From: Bacteroidetes bacterium HGW-Bacteroidetes-6
GTDB taxonomy: Bacteria; Bacteroidota; Bacteroidia; Bacteroidales; DTU049
DNA: 64,000 bases
Assembly (NCBI GenBank): GCA_002842495.1
Contig: PHDB01000012.1
Coordinates: 1 to 64,000 of the forward strand
Direction: 5' to 3'
Shown here: positions 20,624 through 30,965 of the stretch, piece by piece
Layout of the letters: each line of letters begins with the position of its first letter
Numbering within the stretch: position 1 is the stretch's first letter
Position numbers and translations under genes: made by a program
The notes under the pieces: model-generated
What the model was told of the DNA's origin: nothing
Database searches by the model: none
The model's input: the letters and a program-made list of their open reading frames with translations, nothing else

Positions 20624-21292
20624 GTGATACGCTTCAAAGGAATTTTACTCGAAGACAACTACCGTCATCAGGGTTTACGCAAGCGGCTTATAGCCGAACT
20701 TGAGTACAAAGGTATCAGCGACCGCAAGGTGTTGGAAGCCATTGGAAAAATTCCTCGTCATTTTTTTCTTGATAGCAGCTTTGTTGAATTTGCTTATCAG
20801 GATAAAGCCTTTCCCATTGGTGAAGACCAAACCATCAGTCAGCCATACACAGTAGCATTTCAAAGCGAATTGTTACAAGTGCAACCCATGCAGAAAGTTC
20901 TCGAAGTGGGTACAGGATCGGGGTATCAGGCCATTGTACTTATGGAGCTTGGAGCCAAAGTTTTTTCGATTGAACGGGTAAAGACTCTGCATTCCAGAAC
21001 CAAAGAGCTACTACATGCAATGGGCTACAATCCACGACTTTTTTATGGTGATGGCTATAAAGGTCTGCCTTCGTTCGCGCCGTTCGACAGGATTATTGTA
21101 ACAGCTGCCGCACCATCAATTCCCGATATGTTGTTACAGCAACTTAAAACCGGAGGAATTCTGGTAATTCCGGTCGGTGATTCAAGTGGTATTCAGGTCA
21201 TGACAACAGTTACACGGCAAACCGATGGCAGCTTTATTGAAAAGCAGCATGGACAATTTCGTTTTGTTCCAATGGTCGAAAACAAAAAATGA
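20624..21292 (+). CDS. pcm: Protein-L-isoaspartate O-methyltransferase
   Basis: IGEDQTISQPYTVAFQSELL, VLEVGTGSGYQAIVL, ILVIPVGD. Confidence 0.93.
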   Translation: MIRFKGILLEDNYRHQGLRKRLIAELEYKGISDRKVLEAIGKIPRHFFLDSSFVEFAYQDKAFPIGEDQTISQPYTVAFQSELLQVQPMQKVLEVGTGSGYQAIVLMELGAKVFSIERVKTLHSRTKELLHAMGYNPRLFYGDGYKGLPSFAPFDRIIVTAAAPSIPDMLLQQLKTGGILVIPVGDSSGIQVMTTVTRQTDGSFIEKQHGQFRFVPMVENKK

Positions 21293-21293
21293 A

Positions 21294-22079
21294 TTAGTTG
21301 AACAGCTTATAAGCGGTCCATTGACGTGAATCTTTGTTGTAGGTCCACAAACGCTTATTACAATAAGACATATTGAAATAATCGTGAATGTATTCCTCGG
21401 GGCTGAAGTACATCATTTTTACATAGACGCCTTTTGCATTGAAAAAGTAAAGCTTGTTGTTTACATTGTCAACCAAGATAAACTCGTAGCCTTTCTCTCC
21501 TGAATAGAGAATCGAACCTGTAACACACGATTCATAACCCCGATCTGAAAAACCAGTAATAGGAATCTGACTTTTCAACGATCCGTCTTTCATATTGTAT
21601 TGATAAATTTGCATATCGTTGATGCAATACATCAGATTCTTTTTCGTATTAAACTGTCCCCCCGACTGATCGGAAGGTTGATGCAAACCTTTGAGATAAA
21701 CTTCGCTTTGCCCCGTGGGCATACCCGAAGCGCTTAATTGAATTTTGAAGTATCCGCCATCATCGTAGAGATTACCAACCAAGCAATTCCATTTGGCATG
21801 GTAATACATTCCCCGAATATCAAAACCACTTGAAGAACTGTAAACATTCTTACCTTCTTCTGTAAAAATCTCAAGCGGATATTGTGCATTTCCGGCAAAA
21901 ACAGTATAGTACAGTTTTGTTTTAGGGCTGTAGGTAACAGCAACACCATTGTTTCCAGACTCGGAACTGATAACAAGGACAAGGTCTTTCTGAGGATTAT
22001 CGATGGGCTGAGCCTTCAGAAAGGACAACAATGCAATAATAAAAAGCCCAGTAAAGATCGATTTTAAAATATTTTTCAT
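21294..22079 (-). CDS. Hypothetical secreted protein
   Basis: Signal peptide, long ORF; no family recognised. Confidence 0.6.
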   Translation of the reverse strand: MKNILKSIFTGLFIIALLSFLKAQPIDNPQKDLVLVISSESGNNGVAVTYSPKTKLYYTVFAGNAQYPLEIFTEEGKNVYSSSSGFDIRGMYYHAKWNCLVGNLYDDGGYFKIQLSASGMPTGQSEVYLKGLHQPSDQSGGQFNTKKNLMYCINDMQIYQYNMKDGSLKSQIPITGFSDRGYESCVTGSILYSGEKGYEFILVDNVNNKLYFFNAKGVYVKMMYFSPEEYIHDYFNMSYCNKRLWTYNKDSRQWTAYKLFN

Positions 22080-22175
22080 GGTTGTTCGTTTATAATTTCA
22101 AAAATACTATATTTAATCGACAAATAATCCAGCCTTGTTGTTAAAATATTGATAATCCAACATTAATTAATAAAT

Positions 22176-22766
22176 TCAATCTATATAAAGCCCTTCAGCC
22201 TCAATCATCGCTGAAACTTCCCGAGGAAGAAAAAACTGCATATTCTTACCTGCTTTAAGCGATTTCCTGATAAAGCTACTACTTATTTCCATCAGTGGGG
22301 CCTGCACAATCTCCACATTACTGTCCGAAACAAGCTCATGCCCTTCGTATCCCGGTCGCGGATAAACCAGCATTTTATAATTTGAAAGTATAGTTTCCCA
22401 AGCCTTCCATTTCCGGAACGATTGCAGGTTATCCATACCCATAATCAAACAAAATTGATAATCGGGAAACTTCTCCTCGAGGTGCACCAGTGTATTTATT
22501 GTAAAACTCGGTTGTGGTAAATAAAATTCAATATCACTTGTGCGCATTCCGGGAAATTTACCAATAGCCAATCGAACCATCTCGAGACGTGTGCGTGCAT
22601 GCACCAGCGAAGCCTTGTCCTTCAACGGATTTTGGGGCGAAACAACAAACCATAATTCATCGATTGAACCAAATTCGAGTATATAGCCAGCAATGGCCAT
22701 ATGACCAATATGTGGAGGATTGAACGACCCAAAATAAAGTCCTATTTGCCGGCGCCCCGTTGACAT
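22176..22766 (-). CDS. nadD: Nicotinate-nucleotide adenylyltransferase
   Basis: IGLYFGSFNPPHIGHMAIA, WFVVSPQNPLK, ISSSFIRKSL. Confidence 0.93.
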   Translation of the reverse strand: MSTGRRQIGLYFGSFNPPHIGHMAIAGYILEFGSIDELWFVVSPQNPLKDKASLVHARTRLEMVRLAIGKFPGMRTSDIEFYLPQPSFTINTLVHLEEKFPDYQFCLIMGMDNLQSFRKWKAWETILSNYKMLVYPRPGYEGHELVSDSNVEIVQAPLMEISSSFIRKSLKAGKNMQFFLPREVSAMIEAEGLYID

Positions 22767-23086
22767 TTTCAGAATATTTAGTGCTCAAATATACATCATT
22801 AAGTTGAAAGCCGTTTGTTATAAAATTCAGAAGAAACATGAACCGTGAGTTCATCAGCAACAACATAAATGTCTGCTCCATATAAAACAGCAACAACACA
22901 ACAGGCGTCACGTATCTGATTAATCTAATTTAGCACTATCTTTTCCATGATATAAAAAAGATGTAAATCTGATTATACTGCTGTTGATTTCACGCTGCTG
23001 ATTATCAGAAAAACACTCAAGCAACACACAAAAGCTTCCAATCTTCCTACTGAAAAGGAATCCTAAAGACCAATAAGCCACCTATC

Positions 23087-23746
23087 TCAATAAAAGCAAG
23101 TATTGGATAAAGTAAAGCGACCTTTAGCATTGGTAACACCAAGAGATCCTGATGAACCATCCATTTTGTAAAGCGTACAATCGAAAGAGACATATACCTG
23201 ATGCGAACTTAAGCTACCAAGAATAGTAGTATTCCGGGTTGTATCAATAGTAATGTTTCCGGATTGCGCACCATTTGCACTAGTCCACCACTGACCGTCG
23301 CTCGAGCGCCAGTTGATTTTAACGCCGGTATGATAAGTACTGTCTAACACAAGTCCTGGGGTATAGAATGGCAATGAAGCCGAGCTCATTACAGCATGAA
23401 ACAGGCTATCTTTATTTAGCGAAAGCGTATCGAAAAGATTCACCAGCTCGAATGAAACCACTTCGCGCGACGAAATGTAGTAGCCCGAAGAAGCCTGAAA
23501 ATAACGAATACCTGTTGAGAAATGATCGCCATTCGCATCAGAGAAACAAGTATCGTAAGGTTCTGACAAATATCCATTTACACCCGGGGTAATGGATTTA
23601 TTATTGAGATTGATAACACCAGAGAAAAAACCCGTTTTTGGCTCAGGAGTTTCGGTGTCTTCGTCTTTTTCGCAGGAAACAAACAACATCGACACAATCG
23701 CTGTAAGGAACAGTACACTACTGAACCAAGAATACATTTTTTTCAT
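23087..23746 (-). CDS. Hypothetical lipoprotein
   Basis: Signal sequence with SMLFVSC lipobox. Confidence 0.6.
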   Translation of the reverse strand: MKKMYSWFSSVLFLTAIVSMLFVSCEKDEDTETPEPKTGFFSGVINLNNKSITPGVNGYLSEPYDTCFSDANGDHFSTGIRYFQASSGYYISSREVVSFELVNLFDTLSLNKDSLFHAVMSSASLPFYTPGLVLDSTYHTGVKINWRSSDGQWWTSANGAQSGNITIDTTRNTTILGSLSSHQVYVSFDCTLYKMDGSSGSLGVTNAKGRFTLSNTCFY

Positions 23747-23832
23747 AATGAAGCTATTAACCGATTAGTTGGAAAAATAAATTCGTTTCCGTTTACGAAA
23801 TTAAACAAAAAATGTTATGTTCGCAGAAAAAA

Positions 23833-24831
23833 ATGAAAAAAATATTTCCCATCGCTTTGTTATTTATGATGTTTTCGTGTGGAAACAAGCCCAAACAAGT
23901 TTTGACCGAATGGGCTGGCGAAGCTCAGGGAACTACATACCATATAAAATTTTACAGCCCCGAAAATCGCATAACCAAGGCTGAACTCGATAGCATTTTG
24001 GACGACTTCGATATGATGGCTTCGTTGTACAACGATTCTTCGATGCTTGGCAGAATAAATCTGGGGGAAAACATCACGGTGTCGGCTCAATTCGAAGCCA
24101 TGTTTAATGCATCAATGAAGGTTTCGGTCGCTACTGATGGCTATTTCGATATTACCGTTGGAGATTTGGTTGATGCTTGGGGATTTTACAAAAAACAAGG
24201 TATAGACCCTGATTCTGCAAAGGTTGATTCAATAAAGCAATACGTCGGATATCAAAACATTTCCATTCAAAACAGAAAACTGGTCCGAAAATATCCGGAA
24301 ACCCGCCTCGATTTCAATGCAATCGCTCAGGGATATTCCGTTGACATTGTTTGCGATTTTTTAAAAGAAAAAGGGATAACCGATTATCTGGTAGAAATCG
24401 GAGGAGAGGTTCGCGTTTCAGGTAAAAAAGACGATGGTACTACATGGGTTGTTGGGATAGAAAGACCTGCCGAATCAGAAGATGCTCCGCAAGAAGTCTT
24501 CCGCAAACTGGCTGTAAGCGACATTAGCATTGCTACATCAGGAAACAGTCGCAAATTTTACATTAAAGACGGGATCAAATACTCCCACACCATCAACCCA
24601 AAAACAGGATATCCGGTTAATCACACCTTACTTAGTGTTACTGTTGTTACTAAAAGCTGTATGGAAGCCGATGCCTATGCCACAGCGTTTATGGTCGCAG
24701 GACGTGAAAAAGCGAAAGAGATGCTTCTTCATATCGACAGCATGGAAGCTTACTTCATTTATAGCAGCCCAGATGGCACATTACTTACAGATAGTACCGA
24801 CGGATTCGGTAATTATTTTCTAAAAGAGTAA
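23833..24831 (+). CDS. apbE: FAD:protein FMN transferase (ApbE family)
   Basis: [65 protein letters not shown]; lipobox MMFSC. Confidence 0.93.
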   Translation: MKKIFPIALLFMMFSCGNKPKQVLTEWAGEAQGTTYHIKFYSPENRITKAELDSILDDFDMMASLYNDSSMLGRINLGENITVSAQFEAMFNASMKVSVATDGYFDITVGDLVDAWGFYKKQGIDPDSAKVDSIKQYVGYQNISIQNRKLVRKYPETRLDFNAIAQGYSVDIVCDFLKEKGITDYLVEIGGEVRVSGKKDDGTTWVVGIERPAESEDAPQEVFRKLAVSDISIATSGNSRKFYIKDGIKYSHTINPKTGYPVNHTLLSVTVVTKSCMEADAYATAFMVAGREKAKEMLLHIDSMEAYFIYSSPDGTLLTDSTDGFGNYFLKE

Positions 24832-24862
24832 TTAAAGCGCTTTTCTTTAACTCAAATGTTCT

Positions 24863-24893
24863 TTTGGGATTTTTAAAAAAACACTTACATTTG
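24863..24893 (+). promoter_or_regulatory. Bacteroidetes-type promoter (TTTG-N19-TACATTTG) for small lipoprotein
   Basis: TTTG at 24863-24866, TACATTTG at 24886-24893, 19-nt spacer. Confidence 0.7.
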
Positions 24894-24958
24894 TCCAACA
24901 TCGTGGTAGCCGAAAAACGATTAAAAAAGAGTAGGCATTTCAATTTAAACAAAACACT

Positions 24959-25273
24959 ATGAACTGGAAACTTTTACTACTATTTGTAAGCCTTGCTGCT
25001 TTTGTATCGTGTGGTGGCGGCCCCAAAGGCGATGCCGAAAAGCTCTGTGACTGTGGAAAAGAAATCGTTAAACTTTTGAACGACAATGCTCCTAAAGCTG
25101 ATATCGAAGCCAAGTCAGACGAATGCGACAAACTTTATGATGAATTCAAAGACAAATACAAAGACGATGCTGACAAGAAAAAAGAGTTCAAAGATGCATT
25201 GGATGCCTGTAGCGAAGAATTAGAAAAAGAATTTGAAGCTGCAGAAGAAAAATACGATGTTGCTAATAATTAA
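24959..25273 (+). CDS. Small, highly charged Cys-containing lipoprotein
   Basis: Lipobox AAFVSCGGG; Lys/Asp/Glu-rich mature part; own promoter and terminator. Confidence 0.7.
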   Translation: MNWKLLLLFVSLAAFVSCGGGPKGDAEKLCDCGKEIVKLLNDNAPKADIEAKSDECDKLYDEFKDKYKDDADKKKEFKDALDACSEELEKEFEAAEEKYDVANN

Positions 25274-25293
25274 TTTCAAATCTTTTCGAAAAG

Positions 25294-25317
25294 CCGACAT
25301 TATTGTCGGTTTTTTTA
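25294..25317 (+). terminator. Intrinsic terminator
   Basis: CCGACA-TTAT-TGTCGG-TTTTTTT. Confidence 0.8.
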
Positions 25318-25400
25318 TATCTTTTACAAGTAGCTTCACTTTGGCTTAGACTGCAGAAATATATTGAATTCTTAAAATTATTAGGATTATTCCTGCAGTT

Positions 25401-25433
25401 AAAAAGGGCTGATTCTTTCGATCAGCCCTTTTT
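25401..25433. terminator. Intrinsic terminator downstream of minus-strand gene 25447..27231
   Basis: AAAAAGGGCTGAT-TCTTTCG-ATCAGCCCTTTTT. Confidence 0.88.
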
Positions 25434-25446
25434 AAATCAAACAACT

Positions 25447-27231
25447 CTAGTCTGTAAGTTTGTATCGCGTTGCTGAAGCGGGACCATATTTGCCATTTCC
25501 CAGCTTCACTTTACCCATATTGGGGCCGGCTGGAATAACATCTCCCACTCTAACAAAATCTTCAGGGTTATAATTGTATACATCCCAATCTGCTGGCCAA
25601 TGGAATATTTTCTTCCCTTCCAATTGATTCTCGGTCTTTGCTGCTTGCGGCTCTTCATCTGCTTTCAACCAAGCCGGGCCAGGAGCCTGAGCAAAACGGC
25701 CTTCCCCATAATTGGTTTTGGGCTTGGCCACTATCTGGAAATCGATTTCGCCACTATGAGTGCCGCCATTCATTTCAACAATATCAAAACCTTTTTCCGT
25801 TTTGTTTATCACAGCAACTCCATTGCAATATTCCATATTCGGCTGACAAATAACTTTAATGGGATTATTATCATCAATTACACAAATATCAACTAAAACA
25901 GGATCAAGATCAACATGTGCTTTCCCATTTACCATTTGGACTGAACCATAATCAATATACCAGTACTCAGGAGATTCAGGACATGTCAAAGTAATCCGGC
26001 CATGTTGAGGTGTTGAAATTATCTCACTGACAGATCCTGTTCCAATAATCTTTCTATCCGTAGCAGCATCCAGTGAGACAAAAGCCCAATTGCCATTGCC
26101 CTGAAAATATCCACCGGCACTATAATTTACAGTTGAAGTATATCCGCTACCTGGCGACGCTCCAGTACCCAAACCACTTGCTGTAGCAAAAACACCAATG
26201 GCATCCTGAGTTACGCCAATAGCCTGCAATCTTCCTCCAATCGACCATCCGGGATTTCCTGTTCCATTAAAGCCGGAATATGTCATAATTGCGGCCTGCA
26301 AACCTCCGACATTTGCGTTCACATCGAGTTGATTGTAGTTTGCACTAGGGTTATACGAGGCATTATTACTTTCAACATAATTATAACTGGCCATCCAAAC
26401 ATTAGAATAGGATATATTAGCTGCAACAGAAGCGTTTAAGGTAGTTCTGAAAAAACCTGCGGTACGGTTTGGGTCGTCAACAACACCATACACCGCCGAT
26501 CCTTCAATAGTTTGAGCTGGTGTCCCAAATGAGTAGGTTCCGTTATATCCCAAATAGGAATAAGTTTGAGATCCAGCAACATCCGAGAATCCGACTAAAG
26601 CTGCTGTAGGATTATAAGATCCTGTTGTTCTGAACCATCCACCATATTGATTTTTTGCCCCATCGAAATACAGTCCATAGGTCTGCAACGTGTCATAAAC
26701 ACGAATATAAGGATTATACATCGGTCTTATATATGGCATACCCGTTGGACGAATCCACCACTCAACATTTCCCGGAATATTAGGCATAGTCGGAAAATCG
26801 GCCCAGAAACCACCTTTATGTTTATATTGCATATGGCCATTCCAAGAACGAAAGCCATAGCCATTCACACCCAAAGTGCTGCTATAATTGGTATAAACAT
26901 AATCAACCGGATTCATCAGCACGGTTCCAGAATCGGAAGAAATACGAAATTTCTCGACAGAGTTAGTTAAAAACGCAATAGCAGCGGGTTCACGATTACT
27001 CATCAATAAATTGCGTGAGCCGTCAAACGACAACTGAAATCCATCGGTCACAGTTGAGCCTGTTGTTGTGTTGCTTATCTGAAAGACTGTACCACTAACG
27101 GCACTCTGGTGAATATGCAACAAATAGTTAGGCGTAAACAAAGTGGATCCAATACCCACATTCTGCGCCATGGTTCCGGTGAAGCCAGCGGTCAAAAAAA
27201 ACGCCGCTAAAACAATTAACCCCTTTTTCAT
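25447..27231 (-). CDS. Secreted protein, tail-fiber/autotransporter-head-like
   Basis: Signal peptide; FDGSRNLLMSNREPAAIAFLTNSVEKFRISSDSGTV pattern; Gly/Asn/Tyr-rich middle. Confidence 0.6.
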   Translation of the reverse strand: MKKGLIVLAAFFLTAGFTGTMAQNVGIGSTLFTPNYLLHIHQSAVSGTVFQISNTTTGSTVTDGFQLSFDGSRNLLMSNREPAAIAFLTNSVEKFRISSDSGTVLMNPVDYVYTNYSSTLGVNGYGFRSWNGHMQYKHKGGFWADFPTMPNIPGNVEWWIRPTGMPYIRPMYNPYIRVYDTLQTYGLYFDGAKNQYGGWFRTTGSYNPTAALVGFSDVAGSQTYSYLGYNGTYSFGTPAQTIEGSAVYGVVDDPNRTAGFFRTTLNASVAANISYSNVWMASYNYVESNNASYNPSANYNQLDVNANVGGLQAAIMTYSGFNGTGNPGWSIGGRLQAIGVTQDAIGVFATASGLGTGASPGSGYTSTVNYSAGGYFQGNGNWAFVSLDAATDRKIIGTGSVSEIISTPQHGRITLTCPESPEYWYIDYGSVQMVNGKAHVDLDPVLVDICVIDDNNPIKVICQPNMEYCNGVAVINKTEKGFDIVEMNGGTHSGEIDFQIVAKPKTNYGEGRFAQAPGPAWLKADEEPQAAKTENQLEGKKIFHWPADWDVYNYNPEDFVRVGDVIPAGPNMGKVKLGNGKYGPASATRYKLTD

Positions 27232-27252
27232 GATTGGTTGGTTTAAAATTTC

Positions 27253-28536
27253 TTATTGTAGAAAAAATTTCTTTGATATCTGAAAGCTATTCCCACTCAG
27301 CCTAAACATATAAGCTGCATCGGCAAGCGGTGGCAGTTCAATTTTAAACATATTGAGTCCCTCGATTGCCTCCCATCTTGTTGAATAAACAAGACGACCA
27401 CGCATATCGAACACCTGAGTGCTAACCTGGTCACTTTCCGGCGATGTGAAGGAAATAAAGACCTGGTGCTCCTGATCTGAGAAAACATTCAGCCCATAAT
27501 TTGCATCAGGTGTGGAATTATTACAATTGACCTGCTGCATTCCCAAAATTTCAAAAGCACCATCAAAATCGCGTTGCGATAAACGATAATAAAGTGCTTC
27601 AAGTGGTGCATTCAAATCGGTGTAAGAATAAAACAATGTTGTATTCGAGTTTCCAGAACCTGAAACAAAAGCCACATATTCCCAATTAACACCATCGAAA
27701 GAGCGTTCTATTTCGAAGCCAGCGTTGTTGGTTTCGCTGGCGGTTGCCCATGAGACAGCAGGCTGTTGGTTATTGGAACAAGCAACATCGAAACGAATAA
27801 GTTCAACAGGAAGAGGGTGCGTATTATCAACTAAAATCCAAGAATACAAATTCCCGTTTGTTCCAGCTGTAATTGAATTTACCCGATTATTCGCGGCATC
27901 ATTTGTTCCAAGTAAAGGAACTGCCAAATTCCATCCGGGATTCCATTGACTGGCATTCCAGTATTGTGCAAGCAAATTTGATTCAGTAATAGTATTTGAG
28001 GCAACAGTCCACTCTGCATCAGGATAGCTCAACGAAACATTCGAAGTTGGCTTTGTTGCCCAGGTACCGTAGTCGCGCAAAACCCAAAACCGGTCAACTA
28101 CATACGCACTTTGATTTGTAGTTGGGTAATCCTGTGTCATTGTGGTTACTGCAGGTGCATAAACAGATGGCATATTCAAGTTTTGCCAGGTTGGACATGC
28201 ATAGGTAGATGCCACTAGTGTCCCTGAAGCACTTCCAGCCCCAGTCACAGTGTAAACAACAGGAATCTGAGTTGTGATATCTTTCCCAAATGGGATTGAA
28301 TAAACACCCGTCCCATTATTGATAACCCAAGCTACCCTATCAGTTTCGGCTTCTGAAACAATAACACCATTAGCAGTCCCTGTTCGTACAATACCAGAAG
28401 CATTGCTTTGCTGAATAATCAAAACTGCACCATTTTCGATGTTAACTGCCACCTGATCCCTGAGTATCAAGGCATTATTCTGCCCAGACACCAAAAACAC
28501 AGTGCATACCAATACCAACAGTAAAAAACCCCTCAT
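27253..28536 (-). CDS. Secreted protein with T9SS-like C-terminal domain
   Basis: Signal peptide; LPVELIRFDVACSNNQQPAVSWATASETNNAGFEIERSFDG typical of Bacteroidetes T9SS proteins; C-terminal sorting-like module. Confidence 0.7.
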   Translation of the reverse strand: MRGFLLLVLVCTVFLVSGQNNALILRDQVAVNIENGAVLIIQQSNASGIVRTGTANGVIVSEAETDRVAWVINNGTGVYSIPFGKDITTQIPVVYTVTGAGSASGTLVASTYACPTWQNLNMPSVYAPAVTTMTQDYPTTNQSAYVVDRFWVLRDYGTWATKPTSNVSLSYPDAEWTVASNTITESNLLAQYWNASQWNPGWNLAVPLLGTNDAANNRVNSITAGTNGNLYSWILVDNTHPLPVELIRFDVACSNNQQPAVSWATASETNNAGFEIERSFDGVNWEYVAFVSGSGNSNTTLFYSYTDLNAPLEALYYRLSQRDFDGAFEILGMQQVNCNNSTPDANYGLNVFSDQEHQVFISFTSPESDQVSTQVFDMRGRLVYSTRWEAIEGLNMFKIELPPLADAAYMFRLSGNSFQISKKFFLQ

Positions 28537-28919
28537 GATAATATTTTTTAGCGCCCCTCTTAATTAACAAAAGTCTGCAAAGATACGTAAAAATAATTGA
28601 TAAATAGATGCTTTTTTTAGGTAATAACACCTGTTTTTATTTCAAAACAATATTGTATAAGTGAACTTTTTATTTCAAATTTTAAAAAATTTTTGAGTTT
28701 AAATTTATATTCGGCTGATTTTCTATTAATTCGGCAAAACAAATACAAAAAATAATTAAGCGATACATTCTCCTTAACGAAAATATTTATGATTTTATCT
28801 ATACAAATTTAACAAACACTACTCTAGTAAATCCGGGCAGTACTCATTATACACAACACTACTCAAAGTGAGCAAAATCACCCTCAGACGCAGACTGTAA
28901 TTGCTTTACAGCCAACAAA

Positions 28920-29255
28920 CTACATCAACTCCTTGTTTGGATCCCAATAGTGTTTATCGAAATCAACAACTTTGTCATTGATAACAACTATATTTTCGCT
29001 TTCGAGCAACTGCTGCATAATTCCAACGCTTCCAAAATAATGTTTACCGGTTAGCATACCGTTACGGTTGAGAACACGATGGGCTGGGATCTGAAGAGTG
29101 CTTCGATGCGATGCATTCATGGCGTAACCCACTGTTCGGGCCGAACCGGCAGATCCAAGATAACGGGCAATGGCACCATACGAAGTCACTTTTCCGTATG
29201 GAATGAGTTTAACAACTTCCCAAACCTGCTCGAAAAAGTCGTTTTTCTTTTCCAT
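28920..29255 (-). CDS. Alkyltransferase-like protein (ATL; MGMT DNA-binding domain without active-site Cys)
   Basis: IPYGKVTSYGAIARYLGSAGSARTVGYAMN...QIPAHRVLNRNG; PAHR in place of PCHR. Confidence 0.9.
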   Translation of the reverse strand: MEKKNDFFEQVWEVVKLIPYGKVTSYGAIARYLGSAGSARTVGYAMNASHRSTLQIPAHRVLNRNGMLTGKHYFGSVGIMQQLLESENIVVINDKVVDFDKHYWDPNKELM

Positions 29256-29256
29256 A

Positions 29257-29931
29257 TCAATTTAATTTATCGATCTGAAAAGCAACATACGAAATAACTT
29301 TGCCTTCGGCAAGCCACATATTCTCATAAAAAGTTCTGATTTCGCAAAGTGGCCCATCGGTTAGAGTTCCGTAAATATCGTCGACACGGTTCACAACTTG
29401 TAGATTGTTTTCAGAAATCATCTCATTGGTATATTCAAAAAGTTCACGACTATCGGTTTTCAGATGCACAACACCCTCTGGCTTCAAAAACTTTTTAAAC
29501 ATACTAAGATATCTAGGCGAAGTAAGTCGTTTGTTTTTTCTCGAACCCGGCTGTGGATCGGGAAATGTAATCCAAATTTCATCTACTTCCGATTCGGCAA
29601 ACCACAAATGCAACAAACCAGCCTGGCTGCGGATAAAAGCAGCATTTTTTAAATTTTCCTCCTGAATGGTTTTGGCTCCGCGCCAGATGCGAGCACCTTT
29701 TATATCAACTCCAATATAGTTGTTTTCGAGAAAACGCTTTGCCTGTCCAATGGTATACTCGCCTTTACCACAACCAATCTCAACAACCAGTTTCCCATTG
29801 TTGCAAAAAAAAGAGTCGTTCCATCTTCCGGCCATCGGACTACCCTGCTCCGAAATATCGCTGAAAGATGCCTCAAAATAATGCTGAAATGTTTTGTTTT
29901 CGGCAAAATGCTGCAATTTCTTCTTGCCCAT
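29257..29931 (-). CDS. trmB: tRNA (guanine-N7-)-methyltransferase
   Basis: VVEIGCGKGEYTIGQAKRF, IGVDIKGARIWRGAK, EIWITFPDPQPGSRKNKRLTSPRYL. Confidence 0.92.
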   Translation of the reverse strand: MGKKKLQHFAENKTFQHYFEASFSDISEQGSPMAGRWNDSFFCNNGKLVVEIGCGKGEYTIGQAKRFLENNYIGVDIKGARIWRGAKTIQEENLKNAAFIRSQAGLLHLWFAESEVDEIWITFPDPQPGSRKNKRLTSPRYLSMFKKFLKPEGVVHLKTDSRELFEYTNEMISENNLQVVNRVDDIYGTLTDGPLCEIRTFYENMWLAEGKVISYVAFQIDKLN

Positions 29932-29934
29932 AAA

Positions 29935-30885
29935 CTACTTCTTTGTATAAAGCCAAATGTCGGGTTTGTTTTCGGAAACCCTTATTCTATTCAAATAGTC
30001 AAGCGCATCAGGCTTGGCAGTAAAACTTTTATAAGCAACCCGAATACGACCTTCGGCTGGCGACTGAACAATTTCGGCTGGGAATCCACGCTGTTTCAGC
30101 TTATTGCAAAACTCATCGGCTTCGGATTGTGTTACAAAGCTGCCTCCAATCACAAAAAACGAAGCGTTGGCAACTGCTATCCCATTACTTTTGGATGTAT
30201 CAACATCGGTTGTATCTGCAATCATAGTATCAATTACAACAACACTATTTGAATCGACGGTATTTTTCAACGTGTCAGTTGACACTTCTGCATTTTTGCT
30301 CTCGCTTGTAGAATCGAACAACAAAATCACCTTTCCCCACAAGGGCCGAACCTGCTCGGGAAAAACAAACCAGGCCGTAGCTCCTGCTGTAATAAGAAAC
30401 AGCAGTAACACAAGCAAAACCGGCACTCTCCGCTTTTTACGTGCAGGACGTTCAATCTGTATTTCTGCCTGCTGTCGCGAAATCATATCGGTCGAAAATT
30501 CGGGCAAGCCAAAAGCTAACGCTCCTGAATCAAAAGCTTCGAATAGAATATTGCCTGTATCCGTTTTCCTGAGCGTTCCAAAACCGTTGAACAAATAAGT
30601 CTCGCCCTCATTCAACCCAACAAGGATTGATTCGACAAAACCGTCAGACAGACGCAATGCCTCTTCGTGAGTAAAACCATACTCAGATGCAATAATCAAA
30701 TGCAACTGATTTTCGGATCGATCGGGCCTGTTGAAAGCGATTCGATATTGCGGCGGGCTAAAATCGCGACCCATTCGTTCAACTGCAGCCGGCAAAATTT
30801 CCACGCTAAAAACACCGATAGCGCTTAAAGAAATCGACTTGTGTTTAAACAGCAGATTTACAAAAGTTGTGTTGTCGATATGCAT
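29935..30885 (-). CDS. SPOR domain protein with N-terminal prokaryotic HU-like domains and one TM segment
   Basis: C-terminal FFVIGGSFVTQSEADEFCNKLKQRGFPAEIVQSPAEGRIRVAYKSF (SPOR); TM VPVLLVLLLFLITAGATAWFVF. Confidence 0.8.
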   Translation of the reverse strand: MHIDNTTFVNLLFKHKSISLSAIGVFSVEILPAAVERMGRDFSPPQYRIAFNRPDRSENQLHLIIASEYGFTHEEALRLSDGFVESILVGLNEGETYLFNGFGTLRKTDTGNILFEAFDSGALAFGLPEFSTDMISRQQAEIQIERPARKKRRVPVLLVLLLFLITAGATAWFVFPEQVRPLWGKVILLFDSTSESKNAEVSTDTLKNTVDSNSVVVIDTMIADTTDVDTSKSNGIAVANASFFVIGGSFVTQSEADEFCNKLKQRGFPAEIVQSPAEGRIRVAYKSFTAKPDALDYLNRIRVSENKPDIWLYTKK

Positions 30886-30914
30886 GATGATTCAGAATAA
30901 AACGCCAAAATAAA

Positions 30915-30943
30915 CAAAAAAACCCCGCTTGCGACGGCGAGGT
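30915..30943 (-). terminator. Putative rpmH intrinsic terminator
   Basis: Minus orientation CCTCGC-loop-GCGGGG followed by TTTTTTTG. Confidence 0.65.
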
Positions 30944-30965
30944 GCTAAAAATATTTTGCTGCAAA

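Noticed and set aside
22657-22911. 84-aa minus-strand ORF at the start of nadD
   Set aside because: Overlaps nadD out of frame; hydrophobic run arises from AT-rich upstream DNA.
28537-28919. AT-rich ~380-bp intergenic region considered as ncRNA or array
   Set aside because: No stable hairpin, spacer-repeat periodicity or known RNA motif seen; only short imperfect repeats such as acactact.
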